Positions 1 through 6,743 are shown, counted from the first letter of the stretch. The stretch: DNA of 8,848 nt from Desulfurococcales archaeon (GCA_027064845.1 JAMOPC010000381.1:1-8848), one strand, 5' to 3'. Notes: generated from the sequence alone by a model not told the origin. Made by a program: numbers and translations.

Positions 1-714
1 GCTGAGCACCTCCACCATATTGTTCCTAACGAGCCTTGTATAGGCACCACTCAATACAATGCCGAGCGTGATGCTTGGAAGTATGAGGTGTTTAATACTG
101 CTTATTAGAGCCTCAGTATTGCCTGTTAATATGGAGTCGAGCACATAGAGCCCAGTAATAGTGTTTAAATCTATACCAGGATCAAGCCTACCACTAGTAG
201 GTAATAATTTCAAAAACAATCCGAAAAACCATTGAAGCATCATGCCAAACCATGGAATAAACAATGTATAGGCAACTATACTATATAGTCTCATACCTGC
301 ATCGATCTTAGTCCCTTTCCTTACAGCAGCTATAGTTCCAGTCAATACACCTAATAATACACTGATCGTAAAGCTCCATATAGCTAGTTCAAAAGTTGCT
401 GGAAACCTCTGCATAATATATTGTTTAACAGGAACACCCATAGGATTAGCAAGTGTTACTCCAAAATCACCATGCAGAACATTCCACAAATACTCAAAAT
501 ATTGTACATAGAATGGTTTATTCAAACCAGCCATTTCCATCAAATGCTGTAACTGTTCAGGCGATATATTCTTCGTACCGATAACTGCAAGTATAGGATT
601 ACCAGGCAATACTCTAAGGATAATAAATACAATTGTATAGAGAATCAATACTGTTGGCAATATCATAGCTGCTCTGATCAAGATATAATAGCCCAAACCC
701 CTATACGACTTCAT
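1..714 (-). CDS. Peptide ABC transporter permease, DppB/OppB type (partial, C-terminus missing)
   Basis: Inner membrane-spanning subunit of a peptide/oligopeptide (or possibly oligosaccharide) ABC importer. The first 238 residues are present and the frame is open to base 1; the family is usually a little over 300 residues. The N-terminus has the DppB layout: a basic start, a transmembrane helix at about residues 13-36 ending in LRVLPGNP, then an extracytoplasmic stretch with the family-typical Gly-Leu-x-Lys-Pro and GDFGVT segments, and further helices at about 107-130 and 145-172. The sequence stops at RLVRNNMVEVL, just before where the ATPase-contacting EAA loop is expected. The ATG is preceded by GAGGTGAT (723-730) at an 8-base spacing, which supports this start. 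It lies downstream of the binding-protein gene on the same strand, so the substrate is inferred from that neighbour and the family; sugars cannot be excluded. Confidence 0.93.
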   Translation of the reverse strand, partial: MKSYRGLGYYILIRAAMILPTVLILYTIVFIILRVLPGNPILAVIGTKNISPEQLQHLMEMAGLNKPFYVQYFEYLWNVLHGDFGVTLANPMGVPVKQYIMQRFPATFELAIWSFTISVLLGVLTGTIAAVRKGTKIDAGMRLYSIVAYTLFIPWFGMMLQWFFGLFLKLLPTSGRLDPGIDLNTITGLYVLDSILTGNTEALISSIKHLILPSITLGIVLSGAYTRLVRNNMVEVLS

Positions 715-790
715 AAACTACTATCACCTCATAGCAACCCTGTAGAGTAAACAGTAAACAAACAGACTAGTAAAATCCATAAGAAATTAG

Positions 791-816
791 AAAAAGAGGA
801 GAATTTTTCTAAAAAA
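791..816 (-). terminator. Possible T-rich (partial) terminator after the binding-protein gene
   Basis: On the minus strand the 139-base gap after the binding-protein stop codon carries T6 (811-816) followed by a second T5 tract (791-795). Archaeal RNA polymerase commonly terminates at such T-runs. A partial terminator here would let the abundant binding protein be made in excess over the permease. This is inference; no strong stem-loop accompanies the tracts, and an internal promoter for the permease is an alternative. Confidence 0.35.
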
Positions 817-853
817 CCATTTATCATAGCTTATTCACTCCACTTATCAAAGC

Positions 854-2503
854 TTACTTGTAAACACTTGAGTAGTAGAACAACATTGTTGGACTCGGTA
901 TAATGCCCTTAACATCCTCCGATGCAACGATGAATAATTTTCCTTGGAACAATGGTATATATGGTACTTCCTCAGCAAGTATCTCCTGTACTTTCTCGTA
1001 TAGTTTAGCTCTCTCATTCTGATCTATTACTACTTGGGCTTTATCTAGTAATTCATCGACAGTTTTGTTCTTAAACCCTGTACCGGCCCAGCTGTTGGCT
1101 TCACTGTGCAGGAATGGGTATAGATAATCATCTGGGTCGAGGTAGTCAGGATACCATCCTAGTAGGTATACTTGTAGTTGTCCCTTCCTAATATAGTCTA
1201 CATAAGTGCTCCATTCAGCACTCTTTATCTCTACTTCTATGAGTCCTGTTTCTTCCCATTGCTTCTTTAGTAGCTGTGCGATATCTGCCTCAGTATCACC
1301 ATAGTGTGTTGGTGTGTACCAGAGCTGTATCTTCAACTTATTGGATTCACTATAACCTGCTTTCTCCAATAACTCCTTGGCTAACTTGATGTTCTTATCA
1401 CCATATTTCTTGAAGGCATCTATGTGGCTCCACATACCATTAGGTACTAGGCTATAGAGTGGTTCTCCTGCACCCCTCAAAACTACATCTATAATTTGTT
1501 TCCTATCAATAGCTGCTGCAAGTGCTTGTCTAACAAGCTTCTCCTTAGTGGGCTCGACTACTGTGTTTAGACATATGTATCTTATAAAGGATCCAGGTAC
1601 TTCAATTACTTTGAACCCTGACTTAGACTTAAAGTACTCTATATCAGTTGGTCTCAGTGTTCTCCAAGCAATATCTATCTCACCATTCTCAAGAGCCAGT
1701 CTTAGTGTTGAGGCATCACGATAGAACTTTATTACGACTTTGCTATTCTTGGGTTTCTCGCCATAATAATATGGATTGGGTTCAAGAACTAATTCCTCGT
1801 CTCTAACGAACTTGACTATTCTATATGGTCCTGCTCCTCCCCAAGTAGCATCACTAGCTATTTTGTCATCCGGATACTTGGGGTTTACTGGGAAATATGG
1901 TGGAGTAGCTACTAGTGATAAGAAATAGGCTACTGGTTTCTTCAAGTAAAACACTACTGTTCTATCATCCTTTGCTTCTACCTTATCGACGAAGGAGGTG
2001 ACGAGCCATGCAGGATCACCGTTGATCTTCATAACTCTCTCAATACTTCTCACAACATCCTTTGCTGTTAATGGTGTTCCATCACTAAACTTTAATCCCT
2101 CCCTTAACGTAAACGTCCATACTTTACCATCTTCACTAACCTCCCATTTCTCTGCGAGACCAGGTACTATTTCTAAACTGCCAGGTTTGTACTTAACCAG
2201 TCCTTCCATCACATTGTTTAATACTTCCCATGTAAAGAAATCATAAGCGTTAGCAGGGTCAAGATCAGTTACCTTATCCGTGACACCTATGACTATAGTG
2301 ACTCCCTTTTCTTTACTCGTAGTCGTAGTTGCTTGTTGAGCCGCTGATGTAGTAGTTGTTGTAGTGGTTTCTGTAGTAGTTGGTTTTTGCTCAGGGGTTT
2401 CTTTCGGTGATTGCATTAGAAAATATGCTCCTAAAACTCCGACAGCCACAACTAATAATACGATTACTATAGCTATGTTTCTCGATAATGCTTTTAATCC
2501 CAT
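854..2503 (-). CDS. ABC transporter solute-binding protein, family 5 (peptide/oligopeptide-binding)
   Basis: Extracellular, membrane-anchored receptor that captures peptides (or, in some archaeal members, oligosaccharides) for the importer. The 549 residues fit the SBP_bac_5 family plus a stalk. Residues 1-8 are basic, 9-30 form one hydrophobic helix, and about 35-65 form a Thr/Ser/Gln-rich linker (with a run of seven Thr) typical of archaeal surface receptors and probably glycosylated. There is no lipobox cysteine, so the helix most likely stays as an anchor. The folded domain starts near 68 and shows family landmarks: LDPANAYD, WTFTLREGLKFSDGTPLTAKDV (about 129-150), VRQALAAAIDRKQI, and GWYPDYLDPDDYLYPF near the C-terminus. 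The ATG has a GGGTGGG-like site 6-12 bases upstream, and an archaeal promoter lies at about 2561. It heads the operon that continues with the DppB-type permease. The family call is firm; the exact ligand is not readable from sequence. Confidence 0.95.
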   Translation of the reverse strand: MGLKALSRNIAIVIVLLVVAVGVLGAYFLMQSPKETPEQKPTTTETTTTTTTSAAQQATTTTSKEKGVTIVIGVTDKVTDLDPANAYDFFTWEVLNNVMEGLVKYKPGSLEIVPGLAEKWEVSEDGKVWTFTLREGLKFSDGTPLTAKDVVRSIERVMKINGDPAWLVTSFVDKVEAKDDRTVVFYLKKPVAYFLSLVATPPYFPVNPKYPDDKIASDATWGGAGPYRIVKFVRDEELVLEPNPYYYGEKPKNSKVVIKFYRDASTLRLALENGEIDIAWRTLRPTDIEYFKSKSGFKVIEVPGSFIRYICLNTVVEPTKEKLVRQALAAAIDRKQIIDVVLRGAGEPLYSLVPNGMWSHIDAFKKYGDKNIKLAKELLEKAGYSESNKLKIQLWYTPTHYGDTEADIAQLLKKQWEETGLIEVEIKSAEWSTYVDYIRKGQLQVYLLGWYPDYLDPDDYLYPFLHSEANSWAGTGFKNKTVDELLDKAQVVIDQNERAKLYEKVQEILAEEVPYIPLFQGKLFIVASEDVKGIIPSPTMLFYYSSVYK

Positions 2504-2560
2504 ATCTTACCCACCCTTATCTCCGCCTTAGTTGAGGCTAGTCTAAGTCTTCCAATCAAG

Positions 2561-2570
2561 TTTAAAAACC
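2561..2570 (-). promoter_or_regulatory. Archaeal TATA box and BRE of the ABC transporter operon
   Basis: On the minus strand, TTTTTAAA (2561-2568) is preceded by an A-rich, purine-rich BRE-like stretch (AAAAAAGG). A start about 25 bases downstream would give a leader of roughly 35 bases that contains the ribosome-binding site before the ATG at 2503. The geometry is good; there is no experimental support. Confidence 0.5.
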
Positions 2571-2572
2571 TT

Positions 2573-2584
2573 TTTTGATCAAAA
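2573..2584. repeat. 12-bp perfect palindrome beside the ABC operon promoter
   Basis: TTTTGATCAAAA reads the same on both strands and sits immediately upstream of, and partly within, the BRE region of the minus-strand promoter. The position suits a regulator that competes with or recruits TFB. An operator role is inference; an AT-rich 12-mer palindrome can also arise by chance. Confidence 0.4.
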
Positions 2585-2685
2585 TGTTCAGTATATATAT
2601 GAGTATAGAGAAGATCCGTGAAGTTTTTACAGTAGGACTAATCTAATAAAATAAAGCGATCAATACATATGTTCATGAATACAAA

Positions 2686-3423
2686 TTAATTTTTAACCTT
2701 ATAAATCACGTGTATTTCCTTACAAATACTCCATCCAAGCATACGTGCATAAGTTAAGAAACTATGAACAGCCTTAACTGCAAGGTCTTTAGGCACACCT
2801 GGAACTATTGCAGCTACAACCCATACAGAAGTAGTATCGCCTGTAACAGCTGTATCAATACTATCTCTATACGGGAAAACATGAAGAATCTTATCACATC
2901 TATCAACGAGTATAGGCATACCCTTCCCGAGCTTAGTAATCCTACCACCAATAGGTTTGAAGACTTCACCACCCATACTAATCCTTAATTCACAGGGGAA
3001 ACAAGTCTGAGAGACATCATATAAGCCGATCGAGACAAGAGTCTTAGCAGATGCTAAGTTACCAGCATCAACTATGGGATTTATTCTAGGAAAATAGCCT
3101 CTAAGTATTCTTCTAACAAGTGCTTCTCCAGAAGGCCTAGTCTTAGTTGGATCAATACCTATTCTCCAATAAAAATCCCTATAAGCTCTCACAATAGGGT
3201 CCTTTCTTAAACTGCTTAAGTTGTATTTTTCTCTTATATGCCTCACAGTATCTTTAATAGCTCTATCCAGTAGACCAGGATCTATTTCTACTACTCTCTT
3301 ACCCCAAGCAAAAGAATAGGCAACACCAATACCGAGTTTTTTGGCATCATCGCTTATCTTTATAATCCTTGATGAATCACTAAAACATAGACTTTCCAAC
3401 TCATCAAACCTCTGCTCCGACAC
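2686..3423 (-). CDS. Free-standing B3/B4 domain protein (PheRS beta editing-domain fold)
   Basis: A 245-residue cytosolic protein of the stand-alone B3/B4 family (COG3382), whose fold in the phenylalanyl-tRNA synthetase beta chain forms the editing site that removes mischarged tyrosine. Function of free-standing members is not settled; tRNA or amino-acid proofreading in trans is the usual suggestion. Residues about 79-225 carry the domain: YRDFYWRIGIDPTKTRPSGEAL (81-102), then RINPIVDAGNLAS (113-125) and IGLYD (132-136), which parallel the N-x-VVD-x-x-N and following FD elements of bacterial PheRS beta. Residues 1-78 are helical and lack catalytic or metal motifs that I recognise. The start is GTG; there is no Met before residue 149, so no shorter full-domain start exists. 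No ribosome-binding site precedes it, and a TATA box centred about 27 bases upstream points to a leaderless mRNA. It follows the tRNA_bind gene and an unknown gene on the same strand. Confidence 0.85.
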   Translation of the reverse strand: MSEQRFDELESLCFSDSSRIIKISDDAKKLGIGVAYSFAWGKRVVEIDPGLLDRAIKDTVRHIREKYNLSSLRKDPIVRAYRDFYWRIGIDPTKTRPSGEALVRRILRGYFPRINPIVDAGNLASAKTLVSIGLYDVSQTCFPCELRISMGGEVFKPIGGRITKLGKGMPILVDRCDKILHVFPYRDSIDTAVTGDTTSVWVVAAIVPGVPKDLAVKAVHSFLTYARMLGWSICKEIHVIYKVKN

Positions 3424-3446
3424 ATATTCATAGATAAGAACATGAA

Positions 3447-3454
3447 ATATAAAA
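3447..3454 (-). promoter_or_regulatory. TATA box of the B3/B4 gene, spaced for leaderless transcription
   Basis: TTTTATAT on the minus strand is centred about 27 bases before the GTG at 3423, the spacing expected if transcription starts at the start codon itself. The absence of any GGTG-like site before the GTG agrees with this. A second TATA-like stretch (TTTATATATG, 3493-3502) further upstream would instead give a leader of about 50 bases without a ribosome-binding site. Confidence 0.45.
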
Positions 3455-3507
3455 TAAGTATGGATTCCAACATCTACGGACGATCAATGGATCATATATA
3501 AATAGTG

Positions 3508-3524
3508 ATTGAAAACCTTTCAAT
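3508..3524. repeat. Inverted repeat directly after the stop codon of the 246-aa gene
   Basis: Seven-base arms ATTGAAA and TTTCAAT enclose three bases, and the element abuts the TAA of the upstream gene. It could form a short RNA hairpin at the mRNA 3' end, or be a site in the promoter region of the next gene. No long T-tract follows on the minus strand, so it is not a classical terminator. Confidence 0.4.
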
Positions 3525-4265
3525 TTATACAATTGTAAGATTAATAACCGGTATTATTGCTAAACCAAAGGCATGTTCTATCTTCAACCTATTCTTAAGC
3601 TTATCAATGTTCTTATCAACGATTAGTAATGGGTCAAGATAATATAGGAAGTTTTTACTCGGGTTATCACATAGTATTCTCCAATAACGCTTCATATCCT
3701 TCTCATAGAAGTTCCTTCTATCATTGATGATTTCTTCTCTTTTCGCGGAGTCGTTAATGTTTTCAATATATTCTATTGCCTGCATGACTGAGTTCTCGTA
3801 TGAATCCAGTATAGTGTAATCAGCTATTCTCATGTGTAGCTTCCAATCCTTAATAGAGAGTTCTTTACAAATACCTACCGATCCCAAGCTATTCTCTTCA
3901 ATTAGTTTAAGATATTTCGAAGACAAGATCATGAGTGGAGAAATATATGATGATGCTAAAACTAATGCCTCAACAAATACGCTATCGTAGCCAATACTAC
4001 TTAGGATATTTATAAGTTCTTCAGCTTCTTTAACAGGATAATATAGCTTCCTAAACACCTTGTATTTGAATAACTCGTTAAATCGCTCACTATATAAACT
4101 CGGAGGTATACCGAGATTCCTGTACTGAAATCTCTTCCTTAACCACTCGATCCTGCTATTTAGCTCCTCATCCTCTGGGTCAAAGAGTAGTACCCCTCTC
4201 AAATTCTTAACAATCACAGCATAAAAAGCGAAGAATATGTTTTTATCCATGTTTTGTTCATTCAT
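3525..4265 (-). CDS. Uncharacterised protein, 246 aa, mostly helical
   Basis: I do not recognise this family. It is a 246-residue protein with high Ile, Leu, Lys, Asn and Tyr content, predicted by eye to be mainly alpha-helical, with charged helices around residues 30-50 and 160-195. No convincing signal peptide, transmembrane helix, zinc motif, P-loop or nuclease motif is visible; the last 15 residues are hydrophobic and look like a beta strand. The ATG has GGTGAT (4271-4276) five bases upstream, a good crenarchaeal ribosome-binding site; a second Met at residue 6 has none. It begins 19 bases after the stop of the tRNA_bind gene, so the two are very probably one transcript, and the B3/B4 gene follows. 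A role linked to tRNA or translation is suggested only by this context. Confidence 0.8.
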   Translation of the reverse strand: MNEQNMDKNIFFAFYAVIVKNLRGVLLFDPEDEELNSRIEWLRKRFQYRNLGIPPSLYSERFNELFKYKVFRKLYYPVKEAEELINILSSIGYDSVFVEALVLASSYISPLMILSSKYLKLIEENSLGSVGICKELSIKDWKLHMRIADYTILDSYENSVMQAIEYIENINDSAKREEIINDRRNFYEKDMKRYWRILCDNPSKNFLYYLDPLLIVDKNIDKLKNRLKIEHAFGLAIIPVINLTIV

Positions 4266-4284
4266 AATTAATCACCAGGTTTTC

Positions 4285-4968
4285 TCAATGTAGGTACTTC
4301 TTTGCGATCTCTATGACTTTGCTCCCAACTTCTTCTTTGAAATATAGGTTTTCTGGTGGTCTTCTCTTTTTATATTCTCTTGGTATTGGATTGCTACAAT
4401 ACATTGCTTCACTCAAAACATCTCTAATAACTGCTGGAGGTAGTATAGCTGCTGCTCGGACTTCGCCTTTTTTAACATCTTGTATATTTGTAACGATCGT
4501 ATATGGTAGTATTCCTTCAGCTTTGGTAACGAATAGTTTATCGGCATTTGGGTGTTTATGCACGCTAACTATTTCGACGCCTTCAACATCAATTGCATAC
4601 CATGGCTTATTTTCTTCTCCCAGGCTTAGTCTGTATTTTAATCCATAGAATATTCTTAGACAATATCTTGTCTCAGCTAAAACCCTTGGATCAGGCTTGA
4701 ACTTGTTTATAAGATTCTTATCTAGCATGAGCTTGCTTAACTCAACTGATAATTCTCTTAGTCTATTCAAATCCTCGTCTTGAAGTAGGAGATTTATTGG
4801 TAGATAAGAGTATCTGAGCTTCAGTACAATTTTCTTTATTTCCTTGAGTATTTCACTTAACTTATTCCAATTTAGTGGGAGATTGAGCTTATGATATCTA
4901 ATGATATTATCCATTCTCTCAACAGCATCTTGTGCTATTATTAATCTATAATCCTTACTCGTATCCAA
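4285..4968 (-). CDS. Predicted RNA-binding protein with C-terminal EMAP/tRNA_bind domain
   Basis: A 227-residue archaeal protein resembling COG2517 (predicted RNA-binding, C-terminal EMAP domain). The C-terminal half (about 123-200) is an OB-fold of the tRNA_bind type found in Trbp111/CsaA, the C-terminus of methionyl-tRNA synthetase and the B2 region of PheRS beta. It shows the signature VEIVSVHKHPNADKL (HPNADKL at 139-145), followed by IVTNIQDVKKGEV and AAILPPAVIRD. The N-terminal 115 residues are helical and charged, without a catalytic motif, so it is probably a tRNA-structure-binding factor and not an enzyme. The start is TTG, chosen because GGTG (4978-4981) lies nine bases upstream; the next Met (residue 19) lacks such a site. 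It is first in a likely operon with the 246-aa gene, and divergent from the P-loop gene at 5044. Confidence 0.85.
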   Translation of the reverse strand: MDTSKDYRLIIAQDAVERMDNIIRYHKLNLPLNWNKLSEILKEIKKIVLKLRYSYLPINLLLQDEDLNRLRELSVELSKLMLDKNLINKFKPDPRVLAETRYCLRIFYGLKYRLSLGEENKPWYAIDVEGVEIVSVHKHPNADKLFVTKAEGILPYTIVTNIQDVKKGEVRAAAILPPAVIRDVLSEAMYCSNPIPREYKKRRPPENLYFKEEVGSKVIEIAKKYLH

Positions 4969-5010
4969 AACGTATTACACCTTCAATATTAGAAATAAGT
5001 AAGTCAAAGT

Positions 5011-5018
5011 ATTTAATT
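5011..5018. promoter_or_regulatory. Candidate divergent TATA element
   Basis: ATTTAATT lies in the 75-base gap between divergent genes and is nearly symmetric, so it could position TBP in either direction. Rightward it is centred about 30 bases before the ATG at 5044, implying an almost leaderless transcript. Leftward it is about 46 bases before the TTG at 4968, giving a leader of about 20 bases that includes the GGTG site. Both geometries work; whether one box serves both genes is inference. Confidence 0.4.
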
Positions 5019-5027
5019 GTGTAAAAA

Positions 5028-5040
5028 TCAGAATTTCTGA
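5028..5040. repeat. 13-bp perfect dyad at the expected transcription start
   Basis: TCAGAA and TTCTGA arms flank a single T. The dyad lies between the TATA element and the ATG at 5044, covering the predicted start site of the P-loop gene, a common position for archaeal repressor operators. The symmetry is seen directly; a regulatory role is inference. Confidence 0.4.
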
Positions 5041-5043
5041 AGA

Positions 5044-5655
5044 ATGAGCAAATACTCTGACTCGGTGTATATGGTTTTGAAACTAGTATTATTTGCTGGC
5101 GGCCCAGGATCGGGTAAGACATCTGTTATTAGAAGACTAGCCGAGAGACTTAGAGAAGATGGTTATACTGTGTATATTATCAGAGACTGGGCTAGAGAAA
5201 TCATTAGAAAGGAGAAAGAAAAGGGATCTAATGGTATTCTTCCTTGGACTAATAGGTTAGAGTTTGAGAGACTCGTTTTGAAACACTATATTGAGGAGTA
5301 TAAGAGAATATTTGATGAAAAGAATGATTTATTAGATATTGTTCTCGAAGACGGTGGTGGATTTGCTACTAGGGCATATTGCGAAGTAGATGGTGTTCAA
5401 GTGCCGAGGGAATATGAAGTTCTGTTGAGGTACATTAATAGAGTTAACCTGGTTTTCCTAATGGATCTTCCCCGAAGATACCATAAGGATTCTGAAAGAT
5501 GGGAAGACTATGAATATGCTATTAGGATACATTTTGAGATAATTAGGCTTCATAGGGAATTATTTAGTGATAGGATTATCTTTGTCAAGTACATGGATAG
5601 GCTTGATGATAAAGTAGATTATGTCTATAATGTATTGTTGAATAAGCTTTTGTAA
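5044..5655 (+). CDS. P-loop ATPase/kinase, AAA_28 (NadR/Ttd14-like) family
   Basis: A 203-residue P-loop NTPase. The Walker A motif GGPGSGKTS is at residues 19-27 right after a beta strand. A hydrophobic strand ending in acidic residues, IVLEDGGGFATRAY (99-112), takes the place of Walker B and the following nucleotide/substrate loop. NLVFLMDLP (135-143) and YHKDSERWEDYEYA correspond to the family segment with x-x-Y-x-x-D-x-x-R. This arrangement matches the AAA_28 group, which includes the ribosylnicotinamide kinase part of NadR; the true substrate is unknown. The length is near that of a single domain. The start at 5044 fits a TATA box about 30 bases upstream and no ribosome-binding site (leaderless). 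An ATG at 5071 with GGTG three bases ahead would remove nine residues and keep the P-loop intact. It is divergent from the tRNA_bind gene and convergent with the oxidoreductase gene. Confidence 0.85.
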   Translation: MSKYSDSVYMVLKLVLFAGGPGSGKTSVIRRLAERLREDGYTVYIIRDWAREIIRKEKEKGSNGILPWTNRLEFERLVLKHYIEEYKRIFDEKNDLLDIVLEDGGGFATRAYCEVDGVQVPREYEVLLRYINRVNLVFLMDLPRRYHKDSERWEDYEYAIRIHFEIIRLHRELFSDRIIFVKYMDRLDDKVDYVYNVLLNKLL

Positions 5656-5672
5656 AAACAAATTGTTTTTAC
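5652..5672. terminator. Symmetric bidirectional terminator between convergent genes
   Basis: Ten-base arms GTAAAAACAA and TTGTTTTTAC flank a single A, making a 21-bp near-perfect palindrome that covers the plus-strand stop codon and ends next to the minus-strand stop. Each strand therefore ends in TTGTTTTT just past its own gene. T5 tracts are the core archaeal termination signal, so one element could serve both genes. The symmetry is seen; the function is inferred. Confidence 0.55.
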
Positions 5673-6656
5673 TTATTGTTTGAAGAAGGGTTTAAACGGT
5701 ATGAGGTCGCTCATGGTTAATAGTCCTGCTGGGAGCTCGTTGACTATGTTAGCAATGTTTAGTACTACAGCGGCTGTTCCCATATCACCTGATGTGCCTG
5801 TGCTTCTCCATTTAACCTCGTAATCAGTTCCCTTGATAATTATTTCCTCGTATTCCTCGGCTCCAAGATATGCATGGAACTCTACTCTGATCGGTTCTTT
5901 TTCTCCCTTGTAACCAGCACCATAGCCCTTGATACCAATGACTTCGCCAGGCTCGATCACGGTTTCTCCTAACTTGTATTCTTTGTCTGCTACCACTGGT
6001 TCTTGTCCCTCTATAACCTTGTCTAAATGTATTCCTGCAGCATCAGCTATTAATAGTACGGATTCAGCGTATCCTACATGACCAGTTAATTCACCGCTCA
6101 ATAACTTCTGCTTGTATTCATCAGGTTTCATACCGACACCAATCTTCTTTACAAAGCTTAGCCTCCTCTTTGAAGCATCAATGCTTCTCACAGCTATTAT
6201 TTTCTCAACAATATTGAATGGAGCGGTCAATACTATTGGGAGAGTATCTAGTAGGAATCCTGGATTAATACCTGTGCCAATAACCGTCAAGCCATACTTT
6301 AATGCTTCATCATTTATCTTCCTAGCAAGTACTGGATATCTATAATAGGGGTATGAAAGTGTTTCACACGTTGATACAACGTCAATTCCAAGTCTTACAA
6401 CGTTTAGGATCTGATCATAAGCTTTGTCCAAGAAACTAGTAGTAGCATGTATTACTACATCTGCTTCAAGCAATTCCTCAGGATCACTAGTTACTACAAC
6501 ACCTGTTTTTTCTTTTAATCCAAGTATTTTACCAATATCCTTACCAATAATCTTCTCATCAATATCTACAGCTGCGACAACATCCCATCCACGCTTCATA
6601 GCTTCAAGAGCAATTATCCTCCCAATTGAGCCGAATCCGTATAAGCCTATTCTCAT
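5673..6656 (-). CDS. NAD-dependent oxidoreductase, 2,4-diaminopentanoate dehydrogenase/DapB-like
   Basis: A 327-residue cytosolic Rossmann dehydrogenase of the group often labelled dihydrodipicolinate reductase but closer in layout to 2,4-diaminopentanoate dehydrogenase (Ord), which deaminates an ornithine-fermentation intermediate. The N-terminus has GFGSIG at 7-12, and Asp31 at the end of the second strand favours NAD(H) over NADP(H). Family landmarks follow: STCE at 95-98, GTGINPGF at 127-134 with LDTLPI after it, and a C-terminal GDMGTAA...GLLTMSDLIP stretch like the DAP_DH C-terminal domain. It is longer than a true DapB (about 250-270 residues), arguing against lysine biosynthesis. The ATG is set by AGGTGA (6663-6668) six bases upstream. 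It lies 96 bases after the 196-aa gene on the same strand and may be partly cotranscribed. The Rossmann family is certain, the substrate is not: no ornithine mutase genes are in view. Confidence 0.85.
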   Translation of the reverse strand: MRIGLYGFGSIGRIIALEAMKRGWDVVAAVDIDEKIIGKDIGKILGLKEKTGVVVTSDPEELLEADVVIHATTSFLDKAYDQILNVVRLGIDVVSTCETLSYPYYRYPVLARKINDEALKYGLTVIGTGINPGFLLDTLPIVLTAPFNIVEKIIAVRSIDASKRRLSFVKKIGVGMKPDEYKQKLLSGELTGHVGYAESVLLIADAAGIHLDKVIEGQEPVVADKEYKLGETVIEPGEVIGIKGYGAGYKGEKEPIRVEFHAYLGAEEYEEIIIKGTDYEVKWRSTGTSGDMGTAAVVLNIANIVNELPAGLLTMSDLIPFKPFFKQ

Positions 6657-6726
6657 ACATGTTCACCTGATAACAAATAATCAATATTTAGCATTCGTAA
6701 CACATTACTAGAATATGGTTGTAAGA

Positions 6727-6735
6727 ATAAAATAT
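6727..6735 (-). promoter_or_regulatory. Weak TATA-like box upstream of the oxidoreductase gene
   Basis: ATATTTTAT on the minus strand would give a leader of roughly 45-50 bases that still contains the AGGTGA site. A nearer box (CTAAATAT, about 6683-6690) would start the transcript inside or after that site and is less consistent. Cotranscription with the upstream gene is the alternative. Confidence 0.25.
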
Positions 6736-6743
6736 TGTTGTGG

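Noticed and set aside
1998..2246. 82-codon plus-strand open frame inside the solute-binding protein gene
   Set aside because: It lies antisense to a strongly conserved SBP_bac_5 region, has no ribosome-binding site or recognisable domain, and reads as a Ser/Thr/Leu-rich shadow translation.
2320..2400. Repetitive GTAGT/TTGT-rich stretch resembling a microsatellite or repeat array
   Set aside because: It is the reverse strand of the Thr codons of the receptor stalk; the low complexity is explained by the protein.
854..2503. Possible bacterial-type lipoprotein reading of the binding protein
   Set aside because: No cysteine follows the hydrophobic N-terminal helix; the only visible Cys is deep in the folded domain (RYICLNT), so a helix anchor fits better.
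4313..4648. 111-codon plus-strand frame opposite the tRNA_bind gene
   Set aside because: It is antisense to the HPNADKL OB-fold; the hydrophobic, Ser-rich composition is what reverse translation of that region gives, and no promoter or ribosome-binding site is present.
5673..6656. Assignment as lysine-biosynthetic DapB
   Set aside because: The protein is about 60 residues too long and carries GTGINPGF and GLLTMSDL-type landmarks of the DAP-dehydrogenase-like group instead of the DapB C-terminal signature.
6424..6711. 95-codon plus-strand frame opposite the start of the oxidoreductase gene
   Set aside because: It overlaps the Rossmann GFGSIG coding region in antisense and looks like a shadow; no family resemblance.
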